DNA of 64,000 nt from positions 45,027 to 109,026 of the forward strand of contig NZ_QJRI01000165.1 in the NCBI RefSeq assembly GCF_003254565.1. Reading direction: 5' to 3'. The notes under the pieces were generated by a model. It did no database searches and was not told the origin of the DNA. It saw only the letters and a list, made by a program, of their open reading frames with translations. A program made the position numbers and the translations under genes. The DNA comes from Flavobacterium nitrogenifigens. GTDB taxonomy: Bacteria > Bacteroidota > Bacteroidia > Flavobacteriales > Flavobacteriaceae. Positions 1 through 8,297 of this stretch are shown here, piece after piece (within the stretch, counting starts at the first letter, position 1; each line of letters opens with the position of its first letter).

Positions 1-2300
1 TAACTCGCATAAACTGCTAAATCGGTTGTTTTGTTCTGAATCAGTTTTGATTTTAAATAATAGGTTTGCGAATTATTGACATGCTGCAGTAATCCGTTTT
101 GCAAACTATCGTTGCGTCTTTGCAGAAAACCAACTTCCACAAAAACTTTAGTGCTGTCGCCTCGTCCGGTAAATACACCATATTCTGAAAATCTTTGGCT
201 TAAAGCCGAAAACTGGTTGGTTACTTTATCTTTTTGCTGATTATCTTCTAATTGCATAGTTCCTCCAACCCAGTTTTTGCCAAAATGATATTTGGTTCTG
301 GTTTGGTTTCTAATAAATTTTGAAGTCGAAGCTGTAGCATCAGAATTAAGGAAACTTCCGTTGTTTTCGATTGTCCAATTCTTCAATTTGAATAAAGCGT
401 TTGTAGTATGTCTGGCTCCAGAGTAGCTTTCGCTGTAATCTAATTTTTCAAATTGATAAGTCAGTAAACCAATATTCGAAGTTTCTTTTTTCGAAAACAA
501 ATCAAAATTCAAACCTGTAACCAAAAGACTCTGATTACCATATTGGGTTCCCGTTAAATTCCAGTCGCGGTTAAATTCGATATTATACAAACGTTCTACC
601 GATTTAAAATTCTGCTGTACGAATTGATAATTCGCGAAAGCGTCTAAGTTCCAGCTTCTAGAAAAAAGACGTTTTTTAAGATTGGTTTTAAAAGCGATTC
701 CTTCATTATTAGCATCATCAATTCCAGAAAATAAATTCTGGTCATTATTGCTAACAGCCAATTCAAAATCAACTAAAGTTTTTTCATTCGGATTGTATTT
801 TCCTAAAAACGTTGCCACCTGCAGTTTTATTGGCGCAACAAGCTGTACAATTGGCTCATAATTTCCTTGCAGAATTCCTTTAACAGGCTCAACATATTGA
901 TAAATTCGTTCGACAGAATTATTGTTTTGAATGATATAATTTCCGGAATTTGCACCAACTTGGCTAAATCTTACATTGTACAAGACATCAGCAGGATTAT
1001 TTGAATATTCATAAGCTTCAACCGAATTGACAAGTATTTTTTTGTATAAAATTTTATTTTCGGCATAACTATCTTCGTAAGCAGAAGGTGCTTTCATTAG
1101 ATTAACATCATCACCTGCCTGACTTAAAATCTGAACTTGTTCTGGAGAAAGATTTTGTTGCAAAGGCTGATTTTTCATATCATTTTCAGAATAAATATAT
1201 CCGCCAAAACTCCAGTTTTTGTTTTCGTGAGTTGCGCCTGCGTATGTTACAAGACGATTGTAATTTCGTTCAGAATATTGATATTCGACATTAATACGCA
1301 TTTCTGAAGTGATGGTAAAAAGCGAAGTAAAGACAATTTCTCCGGCATTGTAATCAATCACATAATCGTTGTTTTCGCCTCTTTTCAATAAAACGCCATT
1401 TACATAAACTCGCTCCGAACCCGAAATCACCAAAACATACAATTCGCCATTTTGCCCTTTTAGTTTATACGGACCCTGATTTCCCTCCTGACCTGTAAAA
1501 GTACTTTTGGCATATTGTCCTTTTACAAAAGCAACCGAAGCAAAAACGTTGGTTTTACTTGTTTCGGTATCAAAATCAAAGTTGGCAGAAAGTCCTTGAA
1601 CTTTTTTATTAAAGCCTAAAAATTGAGTTTTCCTATTTTCTAAAAAGACATCGCCGGCGCGAATGTTCCAGTCATTGCTAAAAAGTTCTATGAAAATATT
1701 ATCAAATTGATCAAGTTTTTGCGAATAGCCACCATCTTGCAACGGAATATTATTGTCTTGTAGCGATGCTCTCAAACTCACTTTGTCTGAAAGTTTTCCT
1801 GTAATCTGTAGATCTAAATTGGAGTTTAAAACCGTACTTTGGTTATTCCCGACAGTAACGCCTCGGGTAATGCTTCCAGAAGTTTCAAGTCCATCAAAAG
1901 GAGTTGCTTTTTTTGCGTTTGAGTTATTGTCTATGCGATACAATTTGTCTGTTCCAACATCACCGCTTACAATCTGATCCGATTTGTAAAGGCTGTATTC
2001 TTTAGTCAAGAGATCAGGATAATTAAGATAATTGACAATTAAAGTATCTGAAACCGATTGGAAATTTTCATTTAAAAGTAAATATCCTTTTTGAAAATTG
2101 ACTTTATAGGAAGTCGAATCGATTGGTTGGTTTTTTGTATTCAGAATTTGAAAAAATCCAGAATTTATAGAGACTTTTTCAAGGCGAATAGTGTCTTTTG
2201 AAACGATTACTTTTTTGGTTTTGTACAGAGATTCAGTTTCCTGAGCCTGAAGCGCAGAAAACCAGAAGAAAACCGTCAAAAACAGTAATTTTTTCAACAT
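1..2300 (-). CDS. Large outer-membrane beta-barrel-like protein, 3' end outside window
   Basis: I translated the minus strand from the ATG at 2298-2300 and found an open frame all the way to the window edge, so at least 766 codons with no stop; the C-terminus is missing. It opens with a signal peptide (MLKKLLFLTVFFWFSALQAQ) and then has long alternating polar/hydrophobic stretches rich in Asn, Tyr, Gln and Phe, as expected for outer-membrane beta strands. At about residues 295-325 it carries VYVNGVLLKRGENNDYVID followed by YNAGEIVFT, a phrase I recall from large Bacteroidota surface and outer-membrane proteins such as SprA relatives. A function cannot be named. It is the last gene of a minus-strand run; the nearest gene on its 5' side encodes a small DUF5808-like protein. 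The outer-membrane location is an inference; the open frame and signal peptide are direct. Confidence 0.8.
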   Translation of the reverse strand, partial: MLKKLLFLTVFFWFSALQAQETESLYKTKKVIVSKDTIRLEKVSINSGFFQILNTKNQPIDSTSYKVNFQKGYLLLNENFQSVSDTLIVNYLNYPDLLTKEYSLYKSDQIVSGDVGTDKLYRIDNNSNAKKATPFDGLETSGSITRGVTVGNNQSTVLNSNLDLQITGKLSDKVSLRASLQDNNIPLQDGGYSQKLDQFDNIFIELFSNDWNIRAGDVFLENRKTQFLGFNKKVQGLSANFDFDTETSKTNVFASVAFVKGQYAKSTFTGQEGNQGPYKLKGQNGELYVLVISGSERVYVNGVLLKRGENNDYVIDYNAGEIVFTSLFTITSEMRINVEYQYSERNYNRLVTYAGATHENKNWSFGGYIYSENDMKNQPLQQNLSPEQVQILSQAGDDVNLMKAPSAYEDSYAENKILYKKILVNSVEAYEYSNNPADVLYNVRFSQVGANSGNYIIQNNNSVERIYQYVEPVKGILQGNYEPIVQLVAPIKLQVATFLGKYNPNEKTLVDFELAVSNNDQNLFSGIDDANNEGIAFKTNLKKRLFSRSWNLDAFANYQFVQQNFKSVERLYNIEFNRDWNLTGTQYGNQSLLVTGLNFDLFSKKETSNIGLLTYQFEKLDYSESYSGARHTTNALFKLKNWTIENNGSFLNSDATASTSKFIRNQTRTKYHFGKNWVGGTMQLEDNQQKDKVTNQFSALSQRFSEYGVFTGRGDSTKVFVEVGFLQRRNDSLQNGLLQHVNNSQTYYLKSKLIQNKTTDLAVYAS

Positions 2301-2403
2301 AAATACTCTAACTCTAAAAAGTCAAAAGTAGTATTTATAATTGGGAATTGTTATGTCGGAAATTTTAGTTTTAATTTCTTATATAACAATAGTTTGATAG
2401 ATA

Positions 2404-2631
2404 TTAATGAGCAAACAATATGAAGATTAACACTACTAAAATTAGTATAATCATTACGAGTACTGAATTGGGATTTGCAAAGTTGGTCGTCCAACCAAAT
2501 TCTTTAATCTTTTTTGGCGGAAATAATCTTGGGTCCTCTGGATTATAATAGAACATTCCCCAAACCCAATTATTTGGATCATTTTGCCAATTGTTTTTTT
2601 CTTCTTCGGATGGTTCTTTACTGAATTTCAT
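2404..2631 (-). CDS. Small DUF5808-like membrane protein
   Basis: A 75-residue protein. Residues 25-51 contain WGMFYYNPEDPRLFPPKK and then FGWTTNFANP, the signature of the DUF5808 domain (short soluble patch of the form 'YYNPEDPRLFVPKR..G.G.TLNFA'). Residues about 53-73 are a single hydrophobic segment (VLVMIILILVVLIFILF), so the protein is likely anchored by its C-terminus with the conserved patch in the cytoplasm. The function of the family is unknown. It lies about 100 bases upstream (in its own reading direction) of the large outer-membrane protein gene and could be transcribed with it, but no shared regulation is visible. Confidence 0.75.
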   Translation of the reverse strand: MKFSKEPSEEEKNNWQNDPNNWVWGMFYYNPEDPRLFPPKKIKEFGWTTNFANPNSVLVMIILILVVLIFILFAH

Positions 2632-2698
2632 TTTTTTTAAGATTTAAATTTGCATTAAATCGGGAATCTAATGTTCATTTTTGTGGCCCATCAAAAGA

Positions 2699-2932
2699 TT
2701 ATACTGTCAAATTATATTCGCCTTTATTATAACTGTCAATTATTACTTGACTGTCAGCCATATCTTTTTCGAGTACTTTTAAAACGGCAGGATCATTCCC
2801 TCCAGCAGAGACGGACCAAGGCTGAATATTGGACATGTATTCATTTGCAATAAAAACAGAAATGCCGTTATTTTCCAATAGATTTTTAATATTCATTGAT
2901 TCAATATAAGAACCTCTAAAAATTTCGACCAT
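2699..2932 (-). CDS. DUF2007-type putative signal-transducing protein
   Basis: A 77-residue cytoplasmic protein with no signal peptide or membrane segment. It starts with a short strand followed by YIESMNIKNLLENNGI, then an acidic helix KVLEKDMADSQVIID. This matches the DUF2007 fold (ferredoxin-like, related to PII signal proteins): 'short strand, helix that scans for a gap, GI.V.I.N...'. The family's role is not established. It is probably a stand-alone gene in the minus-strand run between the DUF5808 gene and a small two-helix membrane protein. Confidence 0.7.
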   Translation of the reverse strand: MVEIFRGSYIESMNIKNLLENNGISVFIANEYMSNIQPWSVSAGGNDPAVLKVLEKDMADSQVIIDSYNKGEYNLTV

Positions 2933-3103
2933 GATTATATGTGTTTTTGATATGATGTTTTAATAAGTATAAATAATGCTGTAAAGAAAAGTGAATTAGG
3001 ATTATGTGTTCTTTAAAATCAGTTATTAGAATAGTTCTGTCAATTGTTTTTTTTCGATGGATGTTTTTTGATTTTCCAGGATCAAGAAGCAGCAGAAAAA
3101 TTA

Positions 3104-3304
3104 CTATTGTTTGTTGGCTTTTCTACTTTTCAGTTGTGTATAGGTTATAAGAATTCCAACTGTAGATAAAAACGGACCAATTACCAATCTAAAATCTGAA
3201 TAAGAAATGTCTTTTATGTCTTTAGCAAGTAATGGACTTAAAGATATACTGATGTATAATAAACCAAGAATAATGAAAACTAATAAAAAGCCTTTTTTGC
3301 TCAT
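3104..3304 (-). CDS. Small two-helix membrane protein, unknown
   Basis: A 66-residue protein with two hydrophobic segments, about residues 6-26 (LLVFIILGLLYISISLSPLL) and 40-57 (LVIGPFLSTVGILITYTQL), and a basic tail (KSRKANKQ). I do not recognise a family. The ORF is short but begins with ATG, has a plausible inner-membrane topology and lies in the same direction as its neighbours. It could be a real lineage-specific gene. Confidence 0.5.
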   Translation of the reverse strand: MSKKGFLLVFIILGLLYISISLSPLLAKDIKDISYSDFRLVIGPFLSTVGILITYTQLKSRKANKQ

Positions 3305-3374
3305 TTTGAGTTCTTTATAAAGAAAGTAAATATAATCAAAAAGTGATTAAATAAAGAAAATTCTTTCGGAATAA

Positions 3375-3404
3375 AAAAGGCCTCACAATTATGTGAAGCC
3401 TTTT
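3375..3404. terminator. Bidirectional hairpin terminator between small membrane protein and lysC
   Basis: An A-rich left arm with AAAAGGC, a short loop and a T-rich right arm ending GCCTTTT form a stem of about 12 base pairs with one mismatch. It lies just past the stop of the minus-strand aspartate kinase gene, where a terminator is expected. Confidence 0.6.
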
Positions 3405-3446
3405 CAATAATTTTTGAATTAAATAATTACCTTTTATAAAGCAATA

Positions 3447-4706
3447 TTAGATTAATTCTTTAGTGACAATCTGCATAGTTTCGCGGCTAACTTGTTTCAA
3501 TAAAACTTCTTTGTTAGCTTCAACAGTCTGCGCTGCCTCTTCTGTAAAGTGACGGATTGTATATAAAGTTACATTTTCGCTGTATTCTACTTTGAATTTT
3601 TTAGAAAGAATAGCGTTCAATTCTGGGAAATTCCCAAATTTATCTTCCACACAAACAGAGAAACTAATTGCTGAGTTCTGAATCAAGTTTACTTTGATTT
3701 TAAATTCGTGGAATAAACCGAAAATCTCACTGATGTTTTCCTCCATAATGAAAGAGAAATCAATTGATGAAAGCGAAATTAAAAGCTGTTCTCTTTTTAC
3801 GATAAAACATGGATATTGCGGTTCCAAATCTACTCCTTTAGAAACGCAAGTTCCTTTTAATAGTGGGTTGATAAACGATTTTACGTATAATGGAATTTCT
3901 TTTTTCTGTAATGGCTGTAATGTTTTTGGGTGAATAACCGTTGCTCCGTAAAACGCCAACTCGATAGCTTCGCGATATGAAATCTGATTTAGCAAACTTG
4001 CATTTTCAAAATAACGTGGATCGGCATTCATAACTCCAGGAACGTCTTTCCAGATTGTTACACTTTCTGCATTTAAGCAGTAAGCAAAAATTCCGGCAGT
4101 ATAATCAGAACCTTCACGGCCCAAAGTTGTAGTGAAATTATTTTCGTCAGCACCTAAAAATCCTTGTGTAATATTTAGCTGTTTTCTTGGAACATTTTTA
4201 CTGATGTTTTGTTGCGTAGTTTCCCAATCAACTTCTGCGTCTCTATAGTTTGCATTCGTTTTAATGAAATTACGAACGTCAAGCCATTGCGTCTGAATCC
4301 CTCTGAAATTCATATAATGGCTTAAGATATTAGTCGAAATCAATTCGCCAAAACTTACCACCTGATCGTAAACGAAGTTGTAGTTTGGAGATTTATTATG
4401 AGCCAAGAAGTATTCTAATTCGTCAAACTGAGCATTTACAGCTGCAAAAACCGCATGGTTTTCATCTTCAAACAAATCCAATAAGATTTGATTGTGGTAT
4501 TTTTTAATTTCCTGAACAGAAGCATTTAATTCTGTCGATTTTTCAAAGTAATTCTTGATTACAACTTCGAGAGCATTTGTAGTTTTTCCCATCGCAGAAA
4601 CTACCAAAATCACGTCTTCATAACCCACTTTTTGTAAAACGTCGTATACGTTTTTAATTCCATCTGCATCTTTTACCGATGCACCACCAAATTTAAATAC
4701 TCTCAT
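3447..4706 (-). CDS. lysC: Aspartate kinase
   Basis: Phosphorylates aspartate to beta-aspartyl phosphate, the first step toward lysine, threonine, methionine and diaminopimelate. The product is 419 residues. The amino end MRVFKFGGASVKDADG is the family's KFGG nucleotide-binding signature; further kinase motifs are VVSAMGKTTNALE and TLGREGSDYTAG, and VTIWKDVPGVMNADPR completes the aspartate site. The last ~130 residues form the regulatory ACT-like part. The frame is open 12 codons further upstream, but that stretch is encoded by a T/A-rich spacer, and the KFGG motif sits normally at residues 5-8 from the chosen ATG. It is a monofunctional kinase without a fused homoserine dehydrogenase. Confidence 0.93.
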   Translation of the reverse strand: MRVFKFGGASVKDADGIKNVYDVLQKVGYEDVILVVSAMGKTTNALEVVIKNYFEKSTELNASVQEIKKYHNQILLDLFEDENHAVFAAVNAQFDELEYFLAHNKSPNYNFVYDQVVSFGELISTNILSHYMNFRGIQTQWLDVRNFIKTNANYRDAEVDWETTQQNISKNVPRKQLNITQGFLGADENNFTTTLGREGSDYTAGIFAYCLNAESVTIWKDVPGVMNADPRYFENASLLNQISYREAIELAFYGATVIHPKTLQPLQKKEIPLYVKSFINPLLKGTCVSKGVDLEPQYPCFIVKREQLLISLSSIDFSFIMEENISEIFGLFHEFKIKVNLIQNSAISFSVCVEDKFGNFPELNAILSKKFKVEYSENVTLYTIRHFTEEAAQTVEANKEVLLKQVSRETMQIVTKELI

Positions 4707-4736
4707 TTTTAATTTTAGATTTTTAGATTTTTTTTC

Positions 4737-4845
4737 CGCCACGAATTCACGAATTATTTTTTCTAATCTTTACGAATAAAAATTCGTGAATTCGTGGCGA
4801 ATTGCCACAGATTTTAAAATCCTTTTAATCTTTATAATCTGTGGC
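4737..4845. repeat. Palindromic spacer repeats (GCCACGAATT family) between lysC and GNAT gene
   Basis: Two inverted repeats in a row. The first has perfect 19-bp arms at 4737-4755 and 4781-4799 (CGCCACGAATTCACGAATT and its complement). The second has 10-bp arms at 4804-4813 and 4836-4845 (GCCACAGATT and complement). Similar elements lie at 17283-17376, 40941-41021 and, more loosely, 12479-12570. They are intergenic and probably form hairpins in RNA or cruciforms in DNA. Confidence 0.8.
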
Positions 4846-4857
4846 TAAATATTTTTT

Positions 4858-5346
4858 TTATAATTTTTCTAAGAACGAATTAATTCCTGTTTCATCCATT
4901 TGAACAACCTGCCAGCCATCGAGAATTCTCGCGCCAGAATTCTTGTAAAAATTAACAGCTGGAGTATTCCAATCCAAAACATTCCATTCTACTCTTCTAA
5001 CATTGTCTCTTTTTCCTTGTTTCATGATTTCAGCATAAAGGGCAGAGCCTAAACCAGTGCCTCGCATCTTTTCTTTTACAATCAAATCTTCAAGGTGAAT
5101 TGTTTTTCCTTTCCAGGTAGAATAGCGATAATAGTACAATGCTATTCCAACAATTTCTTTTTGTTTTTCTTCATTTTCGATCTCGGCTACAAACACATTA
5201 AATAATGGTTTTTCACCAAAACCGTCGCGCACTAAATCTTCTTCTGTAATGACAACTGCATCGGGTTCTTTTTCGAATATAGCCAGCTCCTGAATAAGCC
5301 CTAACACCGATTTCATGTCTTCAGGATTTCCTTTTCTAATATTCAT
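4858..5346 (-). CDS. GNAT family N-acetyltransferase (diamine/SSAT-like)
   Basis: A 162-residue acetyl-CoA-dependent N-acetyltransferase. The acetyl-CoA pyrophosphate-binding loop reads RGTGLGSALYAEI at about residues 96-108, preceded by the strand HLEDLIVKEKMRG, and the C-terminal part has WNTPAVNFYKNSGA followed by W, as in the spermidine/diamine acetyltransferase branch of the family (whole-protein length 160-170). The substrate cannot be fixed from sequence; polyamines or other small amines are the likely class. It has its own promoter upstream on the minus strand and is separated from lysC by palindromic repeats. Confidence 0.82.
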   Translation of the reverse strand: MNIRKGNPEDMKSVLGLIQELAIFEKEPDAVVITEEDLVRDGFGEKPLFNVFVAEIENEEKQKEIVGIALYYYRYSTWKGKTIHLEDLIVKEKMRGTGLGSALYAEIMKQGKRDNVRRVEWNVLDWNTPAVNFYKNSGARILDGWQVVQMDETGINSFLEKL

Positions 5347-5417
5347 ATATTCCTATTTTTAACTATTTAATATCTAAAAAAGCTTCATTTTAGCTAGTGC
5401 TTTTTGCAGATTATTAG

Positions 5418-5445
5418 CAAATATACAATAGTAGCAAACTAACAA
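5418..5445 (-). promoter_or_regulatory. Promoter of GNAT gene (Bacteroidota type)
   Basis: On the minus strand TTG (5443-5445) is followed after 17 bases by TATATTTG (5418-5425), matching the known Flavobacterium consensus TTG-N17-23-TAnnTTTG. The ATG lies about 70 bases downstream. Confidence 0.55.
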
Positions 5446-5517
5446 CATAATTTTTAAATCATTCTCACAAAATAAGCGATATTTGTGACTTAAAAATAAA
5501 ACTATAACGATTTAGAA

Positions 5518-6525
5518 ATGGAAGAACGCAATAAAACACTGGGAGAGTTTATTATTGAGAACCAAAAAGCATTTCAGTATTCGTCGGGAGAACTCTCGCG
5601 AATTATCAACTCTATTCGATTGGCAGCAAAAGTGGTCAATCATAAAGTAAACCAAGCGGGTTTAGTAGATATTGTGGGCGCGGCAGGCGAACAGAATATT
5701 CAAGGTGAAGACCAGCAAAAATTAGATGTCTATGCAAACGAAGTATTTATCCAGACGTTAATAAACCGTGAGATTGTCTGTGGTATTGCTTCTGAAGAAA
5801 ACGACGATTTTATTACTGTTCAGGGGAGCGACAACAGTCATAATAATAAGTACGTGATCTTAATGGATCCGCTAGACGGATCTTCAAACATTGATGTAAA
5901 TGTTTCTGTGGGAACTATCTTTTCTGTTTTCAGAAGAGTAACTCCAATGGGAACTCCGGTAACTAGCGAGGATTTTTTACAGCCGGGAATCAATCAAGTT
6001 GCAGCAGGCTATGTAATTTATGGAACTTCAACAATGTTGGTTTATACAACTGGACATGGTGTAAATGGTTTTACGTTAAATCCAGCGATAGGTACATTTT
6101 ATCTTTCGCATCCAAACATGAAATTTCCAGAAAACGGAAATATTTATTCGGTAAACGAAGGAAATTATGTGCATTTTCCGCAGGGAGTAAAAAATTACAT
6201 TAAATACTGCCAGCGTGAAGAAGGAGACAGACCGTATACTTCAAGATATATTGGAAGTTTGGTAGCCGATTTTCATCGAAATATGATTAAAGGTGGCATT
6301 TATATTTATCCAACAAGTTCAAAAGCACCAAAAGGGAAATTACGTTTGTTGTACGAGTGTAATCCGATGGCATTTTTGGCCGAACAGGCGGGAGGAAAAG
6401 CAACAGACGGTTTCGGAAGAATTATGGAAATTCAGCCAACTGAATTGCACCAAAGAGTACCTTTTTTCTGCGGAAGCTATAATATGGTAGAAAAGGCTGA
6501 GGAATTTATGGCTGAAGCAGATTAA
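5518..6525 (+). CDS. fbp: Fructose-1,6-bisphosphatase class 1
   Basis: Hydrolyses fructose-1,6-bisphosphate to fructose-6-phosphate in gluconeogenesis. The protein is 335 residues, the normal class 1 length. The metal-binding signature [18 protein letters not shown] is at about residues 118-135, the acidic residues of the active site occur earlier in [10 protein letters not shown], and the C-terminal substrate site reads [21 protein letters not shown], with the loop that positions the sugar phosphate. The gene is monocistronic, ending at a strong hairpin at 6569-6608, convergent with the TerB-like gene. Confidence 0.95.
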   Translation: MEERNKTLGEFIIENQKAFQYSSGELSRIINSIRLAAKVVNHKVNQAGLVDIVGAAGEQNIQGEDQQKLDVYANEVFIQTLINREIVCGIASEENDDFITVQGSDNSHNNKYVILMDPLDGSSNIDVNVSVGTIFSVFRRVTPMGTPVTSEDFLQPGINQVAAGYVIYGTSTMLVYTTGHGVNGFTLNPAIGTFYLSHPNMKFPENGNIYSVNEGNYVHFPQGVKNYIKYCQREEGDRPYTSRYIGSLVADFHRNMIKGGIYIYPTSSKAPKGKLRLLYECNPMAFLAEQAGGKATDGFGRIMEIQPTELHQRVPFFCGSYNMVEKAEEFMAEAD

Positions 6526-6568
6526 GTTTTTGGTATCAGTCTCAGTTTTCAGTTTGAATTATAAATAG

Positions 6569-6608
6569 AAAACCCGGCAGGTTTGAAAACTGTCGGGTTT
6601 GTTTTTTT
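6569..6608. terminator. Hairpin terminator of CCCGACAGG family
   Basis: AACCCGGCAGGTTT, a short A-rich loop, and the near-complement ACTGTCGGGTTT followed by T-rich sequence. It sits between convergent fbp and the TerB-like gene. Related hairpins are at 35261, 36595, 52228 and 63979. Confidence 0.7.
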
Positions 6609-6665
6609 GTTTTAGTTAAATTGCATCAAGTAGCAAGACTGTAAACTGCCACTGAAAACTGAATA

Positions 6666-7097
6666 CTATTTATGCATGTGCTGCATTTCGTAGATAAAAG
6701 TATCAGCATCTACTTTTTTATCAACTAATGATAAAGCTTTTGCAATAATGTAATCTACGTTGCTTGGTGTAAATCCAAGAGCAACACTTATTTTTTTCAA
6801 TAATACTTCTTGTTTGTCTTCAAGATGATGATCAACATGAACCATTCTTGTTAAATCATATAAACGCTCTAAGCGTTGAACATAAGAATACGGTGGATTG
6901 ATCGGATATTTTAATGGATCGCTAAGAATTTCTTCGTATTCCGATTCTGTAATTTCTAAACGAGAAGCAAGTTTATCTAAAAAGGCTTTTTCTTCTGGAT
7001 ATACAACTCCATCAGCTAAAGCTACACGAACAATTGCAGAAAAGTGTCCTTTGTTTCTTTGCTTGAATTCGCTATCAAATAATTCTGAAAATGACAT
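6666..7097 (-). CDS. TerB-like (tellurite resistance TerB family) protein
   Basis: A 143-residue, all-helical cytoplasmic protein. The phrase FSAIVRVALADGVVYPEEKAF at about residues 19-39 matches the TerB/DjlA N-terminal motif in which conserved acidic residues (A-x-A-DG-x-x-x-x-E) bind metal; a second acidic stretch follows (VDHHLEDKQEVLLKKIS). Members of this family act in envelope stress or as co-chaperone modules; a role in tellurite resistance is not implied for a lone copy. A TATATTTG box (minus strand, 7120-7127) lies 20 bases before the ATG, though without a clear TTG partner. Confidence 0.75.
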   Translation of the reverse strand: MSFSELFDSEFKQRNKGHFSAIVRVALADGVVYPEEKAFLDKLASRLEITESEYEEILSDPLKYPINPPYSYVQRLERLYDLTRMVHVDHHLEDKQEVLLKKISVALGFTPSNVDYIIAKALSLVDKKVDADTFIYEMQHMHK

Positions 7098-7266
7098 AAG
7101 TTATAAAGTTTTATTATAACAAATATAATCCTATTTTTAAATTATTGATTTTAAAATTCTCCTAAAATTTAACTTTTCTTTATTGAAGGATTTACTGAGT
7201 TGAATCTTTAGGTATGAAAATTAATCGTAAGTTTACAACCCCTAATTATTTAATTGCAATATACCT

Positions 7267-7860
7267 ATGTCACAATTTTGGATTTATTTTCAAATAGGAT
7301 TAAAACACGTTTTAGATATCAATGCTTACGATCACGTTCTTTTTTTAATCGCCTTAACTGTTCCGTATCTTTTTAAAGACTGGAAAAGAATTTTCTTATT
7401 GGTTTCTCTTTTTACAATTGGCCATACTTTGGCTTTGATTCTTTCTGTTTATGGTATAATTGCTATAAAAGTAGATGTTGTAGAATTCCTGATTCCGATT
7501 ACAATTCTCGTAACAGCACTTTATCATTTGTTTACAGCAGGAAAGACCTCAAAAAATGATGGTGTAAATCTAGTATTTTTCATAACTTTATTCTTTGGAA
7601 TTATTCACGGACTAGGTTTTTCTAATTATTTCAAAACAATTTTAGGCGGTTCTGCAACCTCAAAATTGTTGCCTTTAGGAGAGTTTGCCTTAGGAATAGA
7701 AGCTGCTCAGCTAATAGTAGTTTTTGTTGTTCTGGTAATTTCATATATAGTGCAGACCGTTTTCCGTTTTTCAAAACGCGACTGGGCACTGGTAATGTCG
7801 GCTTTTATTATTGGAGTTGTAATTCCGATGATTATTGATAGCCCAATTTGGAACAGATAA
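7267..7860 (+). CDS. HupE/UreJ-like membrane protein
   Basis: A 197-residue inner-membrane protein with about six hydrophobic segments. The start motif GLKHVLDINAYDHVLFLIAL and the internal GHTLALILS and FGIIHGLGFSNYF are signatures of the HupE/UreJ_2 family; the histidines in H-x8-DH, GHT and HG are the proposed metal ligands. Classical HupE/UreJ proteins bring nickel to hydrogenase or urease, but no such enzyme is in this window, so the substrate is open. The dCMP deaminase gene starts only six bases after the stop, so the two are probably co-transcribed. Confidence 0.8.
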   Translation: MSQFWIYFQIGLKHVLDINAYDHVLFLIALTVPYLFKDWKRIFLLVSLFTIGHTLALILSVYGIIAIKVDVVEFLIPITILVTALYHLFTAGKTSKNDGVNLVFFITLFFGIIHGLGFSNYFKTILGGSATSKLLPLGEFALGIEAAQLIVVFVVLVISYIVQTVFRFSKRDWALVMSAFIIGVVIPMIIDSPIWNR

Positions 7861-7865
7861 ATTAA

Positions 7866-8297
7866 ATGGAAGTAAAAAAACTGAATAAATACGATAAAGC
7901 ATATCTGCGAATTGCAAAAGAGTGGAGTCTGCTTTCTTACTGTAAACGTAAACAAGTTGGTGCTATTATTGTAAAAGACAGAATGATCATTTCTGACGGT
8001 TACAACGGAACACCATCTGGATTTGAAAATTGCTGCGAAGACGAAGACGGATTAACACGCTGGGATGTTTTACATGCCGAAGCAAATGCAATCCTGAAAG
8101 TAGCAAGATCAACACAATCTTGTGAAGGGGCGACATTATATATCACGCTTTCGCCTTGCAAAGAATGCAGCAAATTAATACATCAGTCTGGAATAAAAAG
8201 AGTGGTGTATAAAGATGGATATCGTGATGATTCTGGAATTCAATTTTTAATAAAAGCAGGTGTAGAAGTAGAGCATATTCCTGTTTTAGAAGAGTAA
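7866..8297 (+). CDS. dCMP deaminase (cytidine/deoxycytidylate deaminase family)
   Basis: A 143-residue zinc deaminase that converts dCMP to dUMP, feeding dTMP synthesis. The zinc signature is complete: HAEANAIL at about residues 73-80 and TLSPCKECSKLI at about 96-107, giving one His and two Cys ligands plus the catalytic Glu. The N-terminal part has VGAIIVKDRMIISDGYNGTPSGFENC, the dCMP/ComEB-type substrate loop. The stop codon shares its last base with the ATG of the S41 protease gene (TAATG), showing translational coupling. Other zinc deaminases are possible, but the GYNGTPSG loop favours dCMP. Confidence 0.9.
   Translation: MEVKKLNKYDKAYLRIAKEWSLLSYCKRKQVGAIIVKDRMIISDGYNGTPSGFENCCEDEDGLTRWDVLHAEANAILKVARSTQSCEGATLYITLSPCKECSKLIHQSGIKRVVYKDGYRDDSGIQFLIKAGVEVEHIPVLEE

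Noticed and set aside
6293..6490. Open frame of 65 codons inside fbp, other frame
   Set aside because: It lies wholly inside the well-supported fructose-1,6-bisphosphatase frame and shows no family features.
7707..7955. Minus-strand frame across the HupE-like and deaminase genes
   Set aside because: Both plus-strand proteins have clear family motifs here; the reverse frame is a shadow.
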